A stretch of 53,422 nucleotides of DNA from Acidobacteriaceae bacterium (GCA_003165795.1 PMWW01000107.1:2888-56309); one strand, 5' to 3'. Numbered from the stretch's first letter, positions 8,825 to 18,916 are shown. A program made the numbers and translations. The notes: a model not told the origin generated them from the sequence alone.

Positions 8825-10582
8825 TCACAATAATCTGCGAGCTTGACGGACGTAAACCGTGATCCCGCAGCCGTCTTCCTCTGACTGTAACGTCTCGTGC
8901 CAGCCTTCCGTGACTGGCGGCAACTTCGCTCCCGGCCGCAGTACCGCTTGCACCCATAGCTTCGGATCACGAGCCGGTACCTGCATCGTCAACACACCTT
9001 CTTCGTACGTCGCATTCGCCGTGCCTTCTTCTGCTGTCACGTATTGCTGGCGCAATTGCAGCAGCCGCCGATACCACTCCAGCATCTCGCGGTTCTCTGG
9101 CCCGTTGGCCCACGTAAGTTTCGATCGCTCGAAGGTTGCGGGATCTTCCGGATCGGGCACTTCGCTGAAGTTGAAATCTTTGAACTCACTGCGCCGTCCT
9201 TCGCTCACCGCTTTCTTCAGCGCCGGATCCTGAAAATCCGCGAAGAACTGGAACGGCGCTGTCTCGTCGTACTCCTGTCCCATGAACAAAAGGGGCGTGT
9301 GCGGCGCCAGCAACAACAACGCGGCTGCCACTTTGCGCGCGCCTCGCGGAATCAGCGCAGTGAGCCGTTCTCCCTGGGCGCGATTGCCCACCTGATCATG
9401 GTTCTGCAGACAAATCACGTTGGCCGGCAGCGGAACATCCTTCGCACTCGTCCCTCGCGGAGCATCCCAGAAAGTAAAATGTTCGCCCTGAAAAACGTAA
9501 CCTTCGCGCAACGCACGGGCGATCTGTTCGGGATCGCCGAAGTCCTGGTAATAGCCCTGACACTCGCCGGTGAAAAATGCGTGTACGGCGTGGTGAAAAT
9601 CGTCGCTCCACACCGCGTTCAATCCGTAGCCGCCGTCTGCCTGGGCCCTCGCGTAACGCGAATCGTTTTCATCAGTCTCGGCGATCACGCACACTGTCCG
9701 ATCCAGCTCCCGCGCCAATCCCTGCACGCGTTCCCGGATCTCCGCCATGATGTGCTTGGACGAATCGTCCTTAATGGTCTGCACCGCGTCGAGCCGCAAT
9801 CCGTCGAGGTGATATTCGCGAATCCAGTACAGCGCGTTCTCGAGCACGTAGCGGCGTACATGCTCGCATCCCACGCTGTCGTAGTTAACGGCTTCGCCCC
9901 ACGGCGTCTTATGATGCGCGGTAAAGTACGGCCCAAACTTCGGCAGGTAATTTCCTTCCGGGCCGAGATGGTTGTAAACCACATCGAGCATTACCGCCAG
10001 CCCAACGCGATGAGCGGCATCAACCAATCGCTTCAGCCCTTCCGGACCGCCGTAATTGGCCTGCACTGCGTAAGGAGACGCGCCGTCGTATCCCCAGTTA
10101 CGAGTGCCCGGGCAGGCCGCGACCGGCATGATCTCAACCACAGTGACGCCGAGTTCCTTTAAACATTCGAGCCTCCCGATCGCGCCATCGAACGTGCCTT
10201 CCGGCGTGAACGTTCCGATGTGCAACTCATAGATGACGTAATCGCGGAGCTCGAGGCCGCGCCAGTCCGCATCGCTCCAGCGAAACGCGAAGGGATCGAC
10301 AATCTCGGTTGGTCCATGCACACCCTCCGGCAGAAAGCGCGACACGGGATCGGGCACCGGCGTGCCGCCGTCGACAACGTAGGCGTATCGGTCGTCCGCC
10401 GAGGCTGCCGCAGTCGCGACCAAGTCTTCGCCATCGCGGCGCATCGCGATGTCCTGCGGTTCTTTGCCGACGCGCATCAGCCGCAGCCTGATCTCGCGCG
10501 GAATCGGCGCCCACACGCGAAACTCGGCTTCATTGCCGTTTAGAGTTGCGCCATAGGACAAAGTCTTGGTTGCTACCTTCAC
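8825..10582 (-). CDS. treZ: Malto-oligosyltrehalose trehalohydrolase
   Basis: 585 aa, normal length. An N-terminal CBM48-like region (RVWAPIPREIRLRL) is followed by a GH13 barrel with the conserved regions DVVYNHLG, DGLRLDAVQTI (nucleophile Asp), VIAETDEND (acid/base Glu) and CLQNHDQVGNRAQG. The tetrad region YELHIGTFTPEGTFDGAI is typical of TreZ. The enzyme releases trehalose from maltooligosyl-trehalose made by TreY. No treY or treX lies in the window, so the gene stands alone between two intergenic repeats. The start is a GTG with a weak ribosome site. Confidence 0.92.
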   Translation of the reverse strand: MKVATKTLSYGATLNGNEAEFRVWAPIPREIRLRLMRVGKEPQDIAMRRDGEDLVATAAASADDRYAYVVDGGTPVPDPVSRFLPEGVHGPTEIVDPFAFRWSDADWRGLELRDYVIYELHIGTFTPEGTFDGAIGRLECLKELGVTVVEIMPVAACPGTRNWGYDGASPYAVQANYGGPEGLKRLVDAAHRVGLAVMLDVVYNHLGPEGNYLPKFGPYFTAHHKTPWGEAVNYDSVGCEHVRRYVLENALYWIREYHLDGLRLDAVQTIKDDSSKHIMAEIRERVQGLARELDRTVCVIAETDENDSRYARAQADGGYGLNAVWSDDFHHAVHAFFTGECQGYYQDFGDPEQIARALREGYVFQGEHFTFWDAPRGTSAKDVPLPANVICLQNHDQVGNRAQGERLTALIPRGARKVAAALLLLAPHTPLLFMGQEYDETAPFQFFADFQDPALKKAVSEGRRSEFKDFNFSEVPDPEDPATFERSKLTWANGPENREMLEWYRRLLQLRQQYVTAEEGTANATYEEGVLTMQVPARDPKLWVQAVLRPGAKLPPVTEGWHETLQSEEDGCGITVYVRQARRLL

Positions 10583-10692
10583 CTTGGATCAGACGAAAGC
10601 GCTTCGATTAAGGATGCTTTACTATTTATTGGTCTGCGTTGATCAGCCGCGGTCGACACCACAGCACGGCCTGAAGACGTACGTCTGTGATG

Positions 10693-10792
10693 ATTGTCAT
10701 TACGAGCGGAGCGCGGAACCTGCTTTCGTCGGCGGGGTCACGCGCGTGAGCATCAGGTGCCTCAAGGCCCGAAGGCCGTTCGTGATGACAAT
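10693..10792. repeat. Intergenic inverted-repeat element
   Basis: The left end ATTGTCATTACGAGC and the right end GTTCGTGATGACAAT are imperfect reverse complements bounding ~100 bp. The right end shares CGTGATGACA with the 8707-8821 element. The element sits in the 252-bp gap between the treZ 5' end and the 3' end of the receptor gene. I see no gene in the gap. Confidence 0.55.
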
Positions 10793-10834
10793 TCAGAAAG
10801 CATAGTCAGACATTCTGAAACGCAGCCTGGCTCC

Positions 10835-13800
10835 TCAGAAGGTGATCTTCGCCGCAAACTGCACCCCGCGCGGACCGCCGCTTCCGAGGAATGGGTTTCC
10901 GATGCCAACATCGGCCGTCGCGGTCAGCGCGTAATAGCCTACTCCGCGTCCGTTGCTTCCAATGCCGTTTACCCCAGGATCGGCGATGAAATTCGGCAGC
11001 TCCGGATTGGCGAAATTCGGGTGGTTGAAGAGGTTGAATATCTCGGCGCGCAGTTGCAAGTTCACGTGCTCGGTGATCGGCGTGTCTTTGTACACGGAGA
11101 AATTGAATTCTTTGGACGGCGGGCCAATCAGAACGTTTCGTCCCAGATCGCCAAAGTGGCGTGTGCCCGCAAGGCAGTTGCTGTCTCCGGACGACGTGGT
11201 TGCCGTGGTGTTGCCGAACGTGCAGGGCACTTGAAAATTTGCCAGATTCAGGAAGTTGGCGGGAGCACTTCCGTATTGTATAGGTCCAACAACGTCAGGC
11301 CGGTCAAAGCCCTCGCCCGATCCCGAGTAGTCGCCCTCAAAATTGTAGTTGAGCGTGAAGGGCTGTCCATCCTGCAGGCTGGCCGTGCCATCGATGCCCC
11401 AGCCGCTCTTTACCTTTGCGTACGAGCCCTTGGAGCCGGGGAACTGATAGGTGAAGTACCAACTGAAACGGCGGCGAATATCGAAGTTCGAGTTGCCGCG
11501 CTCGGCGAGAGGGTCAAGACTATTGTTGGGCTGCGACGCATTGGGGATGAAGTCTTCCAGGTCGCTGGCGTTATCGATGGAATGCGACCACACGAAGTTA
11601 GCTTGCGTCGAGAGTCCGTGCCAGCCGTTCACATGAAAGCTGGCCTGCAACGCATTGTAGGTCGAGAAGGCGCTGGACTCTTCCTGGTTGAAATAGAAGA
11701 AATTTGGATACGTGGTTCTCGGTACGTTGCCGCCGCTATCGAAGCCGGCAATCGGACAGTTCGGAAATACAAAAGGCGCAACGCAAGCCGCCGTGTCAGC
11801 AGCCGTGATCTGTGCCTGGCTGGGCTGATTGATGTCGCGGAAGCGGAACAGCCTCGTCCCCTTCGATCCAACGTAACCAAGTTCCGCGGTCATCTTATTG
11901 CCCAAGGCCTGCTGAAGGTTTACGTTCCAATTCTGAATATACGGCGTGCGGATGTTGGGATCGATTCCAAAAAAACTACTCAACGGGGATCCGTTGACGT
12001 ACACCGGCGATCCCGCAGTAATAGGGCCTGGAGTCGCGCTGAAGAAGGTAATGGGCGCTATGCCGACGCCGGTAAACGCCGGTCCGGGACAGAACGTGCA
12101 GTTGTACGGAAGGTGTCCCAGGAACATGTCCTGGGAGAACGCATCGTAGAAAACTCCGTATCCGGCGCGAAACACCGTTGTGCCCTTGCCGGTCACGTCG
12201 TAGGCGAAGGCCACGCGAGGAGCGAAGTTTTTGTAGTCGGGATTGTAGAGGCGCGACGGACCGCCGGGTGCGCCGACTTGCACCAACGTTCCGCCATTAG
12301 CCTGCTGCAGTTGGTAGAACAGATCGTTCTTCTCGCCGGCTACGCCGAAGTAGTCCCAGCGCAAGCCCAAATTCACCGTCAATCGCGGCGTCCAGCGGAA
12401 GCTATCCTGGATGTAGAGCCCGTTGCTGTTCTGATATTCGTGCCGGTTCGTGTATCCCGCAGCCTGACTGCCGCCCGATGGCAAGCCCTCGACGAACGCC
12501 GTGAGGTCGTCGAAGCTGAGCTTGCCGCGAAAGTTCGAGTCCTGAATGATCTGAATGGAAGTCCGGCGGAATTCATAGCCGAACTTGAGATCGTGGCGGC
12601 CAATCTTCCATGAGTAGTTGTCGAGGGCCTGCCAGTTGGTGTCCACGCGTTGCCGGGGCACGCCGTCGCTGGCCCCGAGCTTCGAAAAGCTGCCCACCGA
12701 AATCAGCGGCAAACCGTAGTTGTAGGAGCTGGCGCCGGTGTCCAGGCCAATGGTTGCCGGGTTGAAATCGCCGTCCTGCGGGAAGAAGCCTTCCGCGAAA
12801 CGGTTCCAACCGAAGCGGGCCTCATTTACCTGCGTAGGACTGATGATCTTCACCCAGGACAGCGACACCAGCTGCACCCGGGTTGGCGTCACCGTATTGA
12901 ATCCCGGCAGCAGCCCTCCCGCCAGCTGCGCGAAGGGAAAGCTCTGGGTGCTGTTTCCATAGTAGTAGCGACCGGTAATGTTGTTGTTGGTGTTGGGATT
13001 GTAATCCAGCTTCGCAATCATGCTGTCCACGTCGTTGCTGAAGTTGGTTGAGGTGGCCAGGTTGTCGGCCGCGGCGCCGGGCGCAGGCGGATTGCACGTT
13101 CCATCCACATTGGCCGTGGCTCCGGGAATGTCCGGCGCGGGCCAGGGATTGCGCGCCAGCAGATTAAGCATCGGCTGGCTTAGCGGCACTCCGTTTTGCG
13201 CGGCGATCGCCTTCGCTTGGACAATCGCATTCTGATCAGGCACACAACTCAATCCGGCTTGCGCGCCGCTCTCCCGCTGGCCTTCGTAGTCCACGAAGAA
13301 AAACGCCTTGCCCTTCACGATAGGGCCGCCCAGCGCGCCGCCAAACTGGTTATTGAGAAACGGGTTCTTCGGTTGGCTGTCGATGTTGAAATAGTTTCGC
13401 GCGCCCAATTCACCGCTGCGCCAGTACTCCAACAAAGAGCCATGCCAATTGTTGGTGCCGCTCTTGGTCACGATGTTGACGATGGCGCCGCTATTGCGCC
13501 CGTACTCCGCCTCATAGTTGGAGAGCACATGCAGCTCTGCCACCGCATCGATGGGCAGGATGGTTGCCGGATCTCCGAACACGCCCGGCTCGTTGATCGC
13601 GGGATCGTTGCGGTAGCCGTCGTTCATATCAGTGCCATCCAGCAGGAAATTGTTGGAACGGCCGCGCGAGCCATTCATCGAGAACGTGCCAAACGAGCCC
13701 GGCGAATCGGTGATCTGGTCGGGAGAACCCGCCACTCCAGGGTTAAGGTAGATCAGCTTGGTGTAGTCACGGCCGTTGATCGGAATGCTTTCAATCGTCT

Positions 13801-14221
13801 TGGACGTAAGTATGCCGCCCAGCTCATCGTTGGTAGTGTCGACTTGCGGCACCTCGCCGGTGACTTCCACCTGCTGAGCAACGTCGCCCGGCTTGAGCGA
13901 AACATCCACCCGGCGATTGGTCGCGACGTCAACCACCACTCCCTTGATCACTGCGGTTTGGAAGCCGCTCTGGGAACAACTGACCGTGTAGGTGCCGATC
14001 GGCAGCTCGGGAACGTTATAGCTGCCGTCGGCGCTAGTCTGTGTGGCGCGTTCCAGCCCGGTATCGACATTGTGGATTTTGACGGTTGCGCCCGCAATGA
14101 CAGCGCCCGAGGTGTCCGTTACCGTACCAAGAACGGTTCCGCGAAAGGTTTGCGCCCAAACAGAAGTGGCTGCCGATAGCAGCAGCACCATGACCAACAG
14201 CAGCGAACGCTTGCTATCCAT
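10835..14221 (-). CDS. TonB-dependent receptor with carboxypeptidase-regulatory-like domain (Oar-like)
   Basis: 1128 aa. The signal peptide covers residues 1-23 (MDSKRSLLLVMVLLLSAATSVWA). A CarboxypepD_reg-like beta-sandwich (~25-105; GTVTDTSGAVIAGATVKI ... GTYTVSCSQSGF) precedes a plug domain (~115-235; PINGRDYTKLIYLNPGVAG, NNFLLDGTDMND) and a long beta-barrel that ends in phenylalanine, the usual outer-membrane insertion signal. Such proteins are strongly expanded in Acidobacteriota and are thought to import large ligands or to act in surface adhesion; the ligand cannot be read from sequence. The ATG follows GGGGGC. No dedicated TonB is next to it; the only TonB-like gene in the window (35970) is truncated. 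Confidence 0.9.
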   Translation of the reverse strand: MDSKRSLLLVMVLLLSAATSVWAQTFRGTVLGTVTDTSGAVIAGATVKIHNVDTGLERATQTSADGSYNVPELPIGTYTVSCSQSGFQTAVIKGVVVDVATNRRVDVSLKPGDVAQQVEVTGEVPQVDTTNDELGGILTSKTIESIPINGRDYTKLIYLNPGVAGSPDQITDSPGSFGTFSMNGSRGRSNNFLLDGTDMNDGYRNDPAINEPGVFGDPATILPIDAVAELHVLSNYEAEYGRNSGAIVNIVTKSGTNNWHGSLLEYWRSGELGARNYFNIDSQPKNPFLNNQFGGALGGPIVKGKAFFFVDYEGQRESGAQAGLSCVPDQNAIVQAKAIAAQNGVPLSQPMLNLLARNPWPAPDIPGATANVDGTCNPPAPGAAADNLATSTNFSNDVDSMIAKLDYNPNTNNNITGRYYYGNSTQSFPFAQLAGGLLPGFNTVTPTRVQLVSLSWVKIISPTQVNEARFGWNRFAEGFFPQDGDFNPATIGLDTGASSYNYGLPLISVGSFSKLGASDGVPRQRVDTNWQALDNYSWKIGRHDLKFGYEFRRTSIQIIQDSNFRGKLSFDDLTAFVEGLPSGGSQAAGYTNRHEYQNSNGLYIQDSFRWTPRLTVNLGLRWDYFGVAGEKNDLFYQLQQANGGTLVQVGAPGGPSRLYNPDYKNFAPRVAFAYDVTGKGTTVFRAGYGVFYDAFSQDMFLGHLPYNCTFCPGPAFTGVGIAPITFFSATPGPITAGSPVYVNGSPLSSFFGIDPNIRTPYIQNWNVNLQQALGNKMTAELGYVGSKGTRLFRFRDINQPSQAQITAADTAACVAPFVFPNCPIAGFDSGGNVPRTTYPNFFYFNQEESSAFSTYNALQASFHVNGWHGLSTQANFVWSHSIDNASDLEDFIPNASQPNNSLDPLAERGNSNFDIRRRFSWYFTYQFPGSKGSYAKVKSGWGIDGTASLQDGQPFTLNYNFEGDYSGSGEGFDRPDVVGPIQYGSAPANFLNLANFQVPCTFGNTTATTSSGDSNCLAGTRHFGDLGRNVLIGPPSKEFNFSVYKDTPITEHVNLQLRAEIFNLFNHPNFANPELPNFIADPGVNGIGSNGRGVGYYALTATADVGIGNPFLGSGGPRGVQFAAKITF

Positions 14222-14455
14222 GGTTGCCCCCGAGTCGCATGTCTTAATGAGGGAGCATTATTTAACAAGCGTGGCGCGCCGCCAAGAGAAATCGCAAGAA
14301 CGCGGTATTGGAACTAGAAATGAAAGTAGCGCTACTCGTGTGGCTCAGAGTTGCTTGCGCGTCCCAATCCGCACCCCGATTCGGAATCCTGCCATAAAAC
14401 CAAAGGGCACAGACATTCTCGCCGCCTTGATGTCTCTGAAGTGAATCAAGAGATG

Positions 14456-16081
14456 TCAGACCACGACGGTTTCGTGATATTCCCCGTACACCCGCCGCAT
14501 GGCGTCGGAGATTTCGCCCACGGTGGCATGCGCCTCGACCGCCTCCACGATCACCGGCATAAGATTGCCGGTAGCGCGCGCGGTGTCTTCCACCGCTTTC
14601 ACCGCTGCCTGCCACTTCGCCTGATCGCGTTTCGCTCGAACCGCCTTCAGCCGCTCCACTTGCTTACGCTCCAGCGACTCGTCGATGTGTTGCAGCGGAA
14701 TCGATTTCTCGTGGTCCAGCTCGAAGGCATTCACCCCAACCACGATCGCTTCCTTCTTGTCGACGGCCTTTTGATATTCGTAGGCCGCGTTCTGGATCTC
14801 CTGCTGCACAAAGCCGCGTTCAATCGCCTTCAACATGCCGCCCATGCCCTCGATTTTTTCCAGATACACCAGTGCATTGGCCTCGATCTGGTTGGTCAGC
14901 GCCTCCATGTAATATGAGCCGGCCAGGGGATCGATGGTCTGCGCCGCTCCCGATTCGTAGGCAATGATCTGCTGGGTGCGCAGCGCGATGCGCGCCGACT
15001 GCTCGGTGGGCAACGCCAGCGCTTCGTCGAATGAGTTGGTGTGCAACGACTGCGTTCCGCCCAGCACCGCCGCCAACGCTTGCAGGGCGGTGCGCACAAT
15101 GTTGGTCTCCGGCTGCTGCGCCGTTAGGGTCGAGCCTGCCGTCTGGGTATGGAAGCGCAACATCTGCGATCTGGCATTCTTGGCGCCAAAATGATCGCGC
15201 ATGATGCGCGCCCACATGCGGCGTGCGGCGCGGAACTTCGCCACCTCCTCCAGAAAATTGCTGTGCGCGTTGAAGAAGAACGACAGCCGCGGTGCGAACT
15301 TGTCCACATCGAGCCCGGCGTCGATTGCGGCCTGCACATAGGTCATGCCATTGGCCAGGGTAAACGCCACTTCCTGCACCGCGGTGCTTCCCGCTTCGCG
15401 CATGTGATAGCCGGAGATCGAGATGGTGTTCCACTCCGGCACGTGCTGGTTCGCATAAGAAAAGATGTCCGTAATGATGCGCATCGCCTGCGTCGGCGGA
15501 TAGATGTAGGTACCGCGCGCGATGTATTCCTTCAGCACATCGTTCTGGATCGTTCCCGACAGCTTGCGCACGTCGCGACCAGTGCGTCGCGCGGTCACGA
15601 TATACAGCGCCAGCAGGATCGCGGCGCTGGCATTGATGGTCATCGACGTGGACACCTTCTCCATGTTGATGCCATCGAACAGCCGCATCATGTCTTCGAC
15701 GGAATCGATGGCCACGCCCACCTTGCCGACTTCGCCCATGGCCAGCTCGTTGTCGGAATCGAGGCCGATTTGCGTCGGCAGGTCGAAGGCGACGCTCAGT
15801 CCCGTCGTGCCCTGGCTCAGCAGATACTTGTAGCGGCGGTTCGACTCGTCGGCGTCGCCCATGCCGGCGTATTGCCGCATAGTCCACAGCCGTCCCCGAT
15901 ACATCGTGGCCTGCACGCCGCGGGTGTAAGGAAATTCGCCGGGATAGCCGACCTCGCGGTCGTAGTCCCGACCCTCCAGATCGGACGGCGTGTAAAGAGG
16001 ATGAACGCTGATGTGCGAAGAAGTTTCCTTCGTCTCGGCAGGATTGGGGGCTGCGGCGTTCTTCGGTTTTGTTTCGGCCAT
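14456..16081 (-). CDS. Methylmalonyl-CoA mutase, catalytic (N-terminal) subunit
   Basis: 541 aa, matching the acid-CoA mutase large-subunit family (TIM barrel only). Seen: TMRQYAGM (R69-Q70-Y71; the Tyr is the methylmalonyl-CoA-type residue, where isobutyryl-CoA mutases have Phe), [44 protein letters not shown] and [21 protein letters not shown]. The chain stops where a one-piece mutase would continue into its B12-binding domain, so it needs a separate small subunit, which is not in this window. It interconverts (R)-methylmalonyl-CoA and succinyl-CoA. The 234-bp gap upstream of the receptor gene separates the two minus-strand genes. Confidence 0.88.
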   Translation of the reverse strand: MAETKPKNAAAPNPAETKETSSHISVHPLYTPSDLEGRDYDREVGYPGEFPYTRGVQATMYRGRLWTMRQYAGMGDADESNRRYKYLLSQGTTGLSVAFDLPTQIGLDSDNELAMGEVGKVGVAIDSVEDMMRLFDGINMEKVSTSMTINASAAILLALYIVTARRTGRDVRKLSGTIQNDVLKEYIARGTYIYPPTQAMRIITDIFSYANQHVPEWNTISISGYHMREAGSTAVQEVAFTLANGMTYVQAAIDAGLDVDKFAPRLSFFFNAHSNFLEEVAKFRAARRMWARIMRDHFGAKNARSQMLRFHTQTAGSTLTAQQPETNIVRTALQALAAVLGGTQSLHTNSFDEALALPTEQSARIALRTQQIIAYESGAAQTIDPLAGSYYMEALTNQIEANALVYLEKIEGMGGMLKAIERGFVQQEIQNAAYEYQKAVDKKEAIVVGVNAFELDHEKSIPLQHIDESLERKQVERLKAVRAKRDQAKWQAAVKAVEDTARATGNLMPVIVEAVEAHATVGEISDAMRRVYGEYHETVVV

Positions 16082-16295
16082 GGGAGTTGGGCCTCACCTT
16101 ATTAGAAATGATTCAATTATTGGCCGTCGCTCGAAAACCAGCTATGACGCGCATCACAAAGCGGACGTTTTGCTCAGTCGGGTCTGAAAAGCAGTTTCGA
16201 GTTTCAAATTCGGAGCAAGGCCAATTGGACTTTGCCACGCTTGATCGTCCCAAGCTGAGTTCCATTGACCTGGTCCCGTCCGCGACTGGAAACTA

Positions 16296-16622
16296 TTACT
16301 TCCTCGATCGCCAGAACGAACTTACCCCAAAGTAACCAAACAGTAGCGCGAACGCCGACGCCAACAGCATCTTTGCGGTGGATCCATTCCCCGCGGCGTG
16401 GCGATGATATTCGCGCGCCGCAGCTGCAGCTCCGACGAGTGCCAGCACCAGAAAAAACAGGCCCGTCACCTCTAGCCACAGCACATGGAGCACCCGTCCG
16501 ATGCTCCGCAGGGTCACGCTACCGGCGTTGTAGAAGGCCCGCACCCAACGGTTTTCGCCGGTCTTGCGCCCCGCAACCCGCAGCAGGGCTCGTCCTTGAG
16601 TACCTAGGTCGCGGGATGGCAC
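16296..16622 (-). CDS. Small two-TM membrane protein of unknown function
   Basis: 108 aa. Two hydrophobic segments (~45-66, VLWLEVTGLFFLVLALVGAAAAA, and ~84-100, MLLASAFALLFGYFGVSSFW) flank a short polar loop; the C-terminus is basic. Lack of a known motif prevents assignment. The frame uses ordinary GC-rich codons, which favours a real gene. The start is uncertain: GRALLRVAGRK may belong to a leader, and a later start is possible. It follows the mutase gene on the same strand across ~210 bp in which I see no other feature. Confidence 0.5.
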   Translation of the reverse strand: MPSRDLGTQGRALLRVAGRKTGENRWVRAFYNAGSVTLRSIGRVLHVLWLEVTGLFFLVLALVGAAAAAREYHRHAAGNGSTAKMLLASAFALLFGYFGVSSFWRSRK

Positions 16623-16639
16623 AGTCGCAAGTCCCCCAC

Positions 16640-16693
16640 GGGCTAAAGCCCAATTCTTCGATCAGACGTTTACGGACGACCTGAAGGTCGTCC
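16640..16693. repeat. Pair of variable-stem hairpins with TAAA / TGAA loops
   Basis: GGGC-TAAA-GCCC (16640-16651) and GGACGACC-TGAA-GGTCGTCC (16674-16693). The tetraloops are the same as (or the complement of) those in the elements at 25498 and 48756, while the stems are unrelated in sequence. They are located in the 290-bp non-coding gap between two small genes. Confidence 0.6.
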
Positions 16694-16913
16694 TCTTCCA
16701 AGGCCAGACTTAAATCGACCTGGCCTAACGCCGTCCCTCTTAAAGCACCAGACTCAGTCCCAGCTTCCTTGGGGCCCAATCATTCTAGCAGTCGGGAGTG
16801 GCGGCTTTGGTGGCCAATCGTCGCTGCAAGCCCAACCCCCTACGGGGCGCAGCATCTAAACTATTAACGTTGGATTGACGGACAGGTGGCAGGTTTTCCG
16901 GCTCGACGCTAGG

Positions 16914-17240
16914 ATGAGTGCCAGGCCGGTTCGCAATCCCGCAGAGGGCGTAGGTGCAATCGTGGACAAGAGACTCAACAGCATGATGAAGGAACTAGGG
17001 GATGCCATCAATAATTCGCTTTCCGATTCCGATCAGATCGCGGAGGTGGTCTCGCGCATCAAAGCCCGAGGATATGACGTTTTCGTGGTGCTCGAGGCCA
17101 CCATCGGATTCAATCAGCGTGAGGACGAGGGAGAGCCAACCTCGGTCGGCACCCAGCATTACAACTCGGACTTCGAGATGACCTCGCAGGACGTGAAGTT
17201 CCTAAAGTCCCTTCGCATCAGCCTGGACGATGCCGGGTGA
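16914..17240 (+). CDS. Conserved-looking small hypothetical protein
   Basis: About 108 aa from this ATG; a TTG at 16875 or an ATG at 16982 are alternative starts. The protein is helical and acidic (VDKRLNSMMKELGDAINNSLSDSDQIAEVVSRIKARGYDVFVVLEATIGF). No domain recognised and no signal peptide. It precedes glgC by 156 bp on the same strand; a link to glycogen metabolism is not shown. Confidence 0.55.
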   Translation: MSARPVRNPAEGVGAIVDKRLNSMMKELGDAINNSLSDSDQIAEVVSRIKARGYDVFVVLEATIGFNQREDEGEPTSVGTQHYNSDFEMTSQDVKFLKSLRISLDDAG

Positions 17241-17396
17241 CAACACTGCGAGGCGCTTGCAGTCTCACCGCATCCGGTAACTTGGTGTGCTAAGATGCGC
17301 TTTCGTCTGCGGTCGGCAAACGCCGCCCAGGCATTGCGCCTTCCTAAACAATCGCCGTAGGCCTTTCGGGGACATTCGCAGTCAGGACATCATCAC

Positions 17397-18650
17397 ATGA
17401 GAGACACTCTCGGAGTCTTGCTGGCGGGAGGAGCAGGCGAGCGACTCTACCCTCTTACGCGTGATCGCGCCAAGCCCGCCGTTACTTTCGGCGGTATCTA
17501 CCGCATCATCGACATCACGCTTTCCAACTGCATCAACTCCGATCTTCGACGCACTTATATCCTGACCCAGTACAAAGCGCTGTCGTTGAACCGGCACATC
17601 CGCGAAGGCTGGGGCAACATCGTTGCGCGTGAGCTCGGCGAGTTTATCGAGATCCTGCCGCCGATGAAGCGGGTCAGCGAGAACTGGTACATGGGGACCG
17701 CCGACGCGGTGTACCAAAACATCTACTCCATCGGGTCCGAGCAGCCCCGCTACGTGCTCATCCTGTCGGGCGATCATATCTACAAAATGAATTACGACCT
17801 GATGTTGCGACAACACAAGGACTCCGGCGCTGACGTCACGCTGGCCACTATTCTGGTCGATCCCGCCGAGACCCGGCACTTCGGTGTGGTGGAAATCGAT
17901 CGCACCGGGCGCGTCGTCGGTTTCCAGGAGAAGCCGGAGGAAACCGACTTGCGCTCGCCCTACAATCCGCGCATGGTTTCCGCCTCCATGGGGGTATATC
18001 TGTTCAACACTGAGGTGCTGATTCCCGTGCTTCTGAAGGACGCCGAGGATCCCAATTCACGGCACGATTTTGGGCACAACATCCTGCCGCGAATGGTGGA
18101 TGACTACAAGGTCTACTCCTTCAACTTCATCGATGAGAACCGGAAGGAAGCGCTCTATTGGCGCGATGTGGGGACGCTTGAGGCTTACTACGAGGCCAAT
18201 ATGGACCTGGTTTCGGTGGCCCCGGTTTTTAACTTGTACGACAGCGCGTGGCCGATCCGCACCCACATGCGCCAGTATCCGCCGGCGAAGTTCGTCTTCA
18301 ACGATCCAGGGCGCACCGGGGAAGCGCACGATTCCATCGTTTCCATGGGCTGCATCATTTCCGGCAGTTCGGTGAGTAGCAGTGTTCTTTCGCCCGACGT
18401 TCGCGTGAACTCGTATTCACACGTCGATACCAGCATCGTTTGTTCGCACGTCACGATTGGCCGCCATTGCCGCATTCGCAAGGCCATCATCGACCGCGAC
18501 GTCCAGGTTCCCGAAGGAACGGTCATTGGTTACGACACCGAAGCCGACCGCCAGAAATATCACGTCACCGACAGCGGCATCACCGTCGTGACCCGTGACT
18601 ACTCGCTCTTCGAGAATCCCGTCACCGTCGACTACTTCACCTCGGAATAG
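17397..18650 (+). CDS. glgC: Glucose-1-phosphate adenylyltransferase (ADP-glucose pyrophosphorylase)
   Basis: 417 aa, normal length. The nucleotidyltransferase signature LLAGGAGERLYPLTRDRAKPAVTFGG is at residues ~8-33, followed by YRIIDITLSNCINS, WYMGTADAVYQN, SGDHIYKMNY and the sugar-phosphate-binding FQEKPEE. A C-terminal left-handed beta-helix (~300-417) carries the repeated hexapeptides. It makes ADP-glucose for glycogen synthesis, and the glucan is the source of maltooligosaccharide for TreZ-type trehalose production. No ribosome site is obvious before the ATG. No other glycogen gene lies beside it. Confidence 0.95.
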   Translation: MRDTLGVLLAGGAGERLYPLTRDRAKPAVTFGGIYRIIDITLSNCINSDLRRTYILTQYKALSLNRHIREGWGNIVARELGEFIEILPPMKRVSENWYMGTADAVYQNIYSIGSEQPRYVLILSGDHIYKMNYDLMLRQHKDSGADVTLATILVDPAETRHFGVVEIDRTGRVVGFQEKPEETDLRSPYNPRMVSASMGVYLFNTEVLIPVLLKDAEDPNSRHDFGHNILPRMVDDYKVYSFNFIDENRKEALYWRDVGTLEAYYEANMDLVSVAPVFNLYDSAWPIRTHMRQYPPAKFVFNDPGRTGEAHDSIVSMGCIISGSSVSSSVLSPDVRVNSYSHVDTSIVCSHVTIGRHCRIRKAIIDRDVQVPEGTVIGYDTEADRQKYHVTDSGITVVTRDYSLFENPVTVDYFTSE

Positions 18651-18916
18651 CCGGCAACTCTCAGTTAGCAACCGGCAGCCTCGGAATCCCACAGTGTCGC
18701 AGACGAATACGCCGCTGCGATGTAGCAGGCCTCGGGCGAATTTCCCGCCAAGGCCGAAGAGACCATGATTGGGGTGCCTGGTTTCGGGTCTTTGCATAAC
18801 CGGTAAATTCTATGCATCTGCTCTTCAGGTAAGAGGGGATGCCCGGATGGTCGGACGCCAGTCACCCCCCGCTCCCAGGCTGACGATAACTCCCTCGGCA
18901 GCCGCCCCGAGCTCCG

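Noticed and set aside
10694-12613. Very long plus-strand open frame (639 codons) opposite the TonB-dependent receptor gene
   Set aside because: It is antisense to a receptor with signal peptide, plug and barrel motifs; the translation is Arg/Val-rich without domains, a usual by-product of GC-rich codon bias.
13196-14179. 327-codon plus-strand frame opposite the receptor N-terminus
   Set aside because: Antisense shadow of the receptor coding sequence; no ribosome site or recognisable motif.
14820-16097. 425-codon minus-strand frame overlapping the mutase gene
   Set aside because: Arg/His/Gly-rich shadow frame on the same strand as the well-supported methylmalonyl-CoA mutase; no domain.
18651-18916. 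Possible small gene between glgC and the hypothetical gene (minus-strand frame 18665-18865)
   Set aside because: 66 codons, no ribosome site, no motif; overlapping frames on both strands are equally open, so there is no support.
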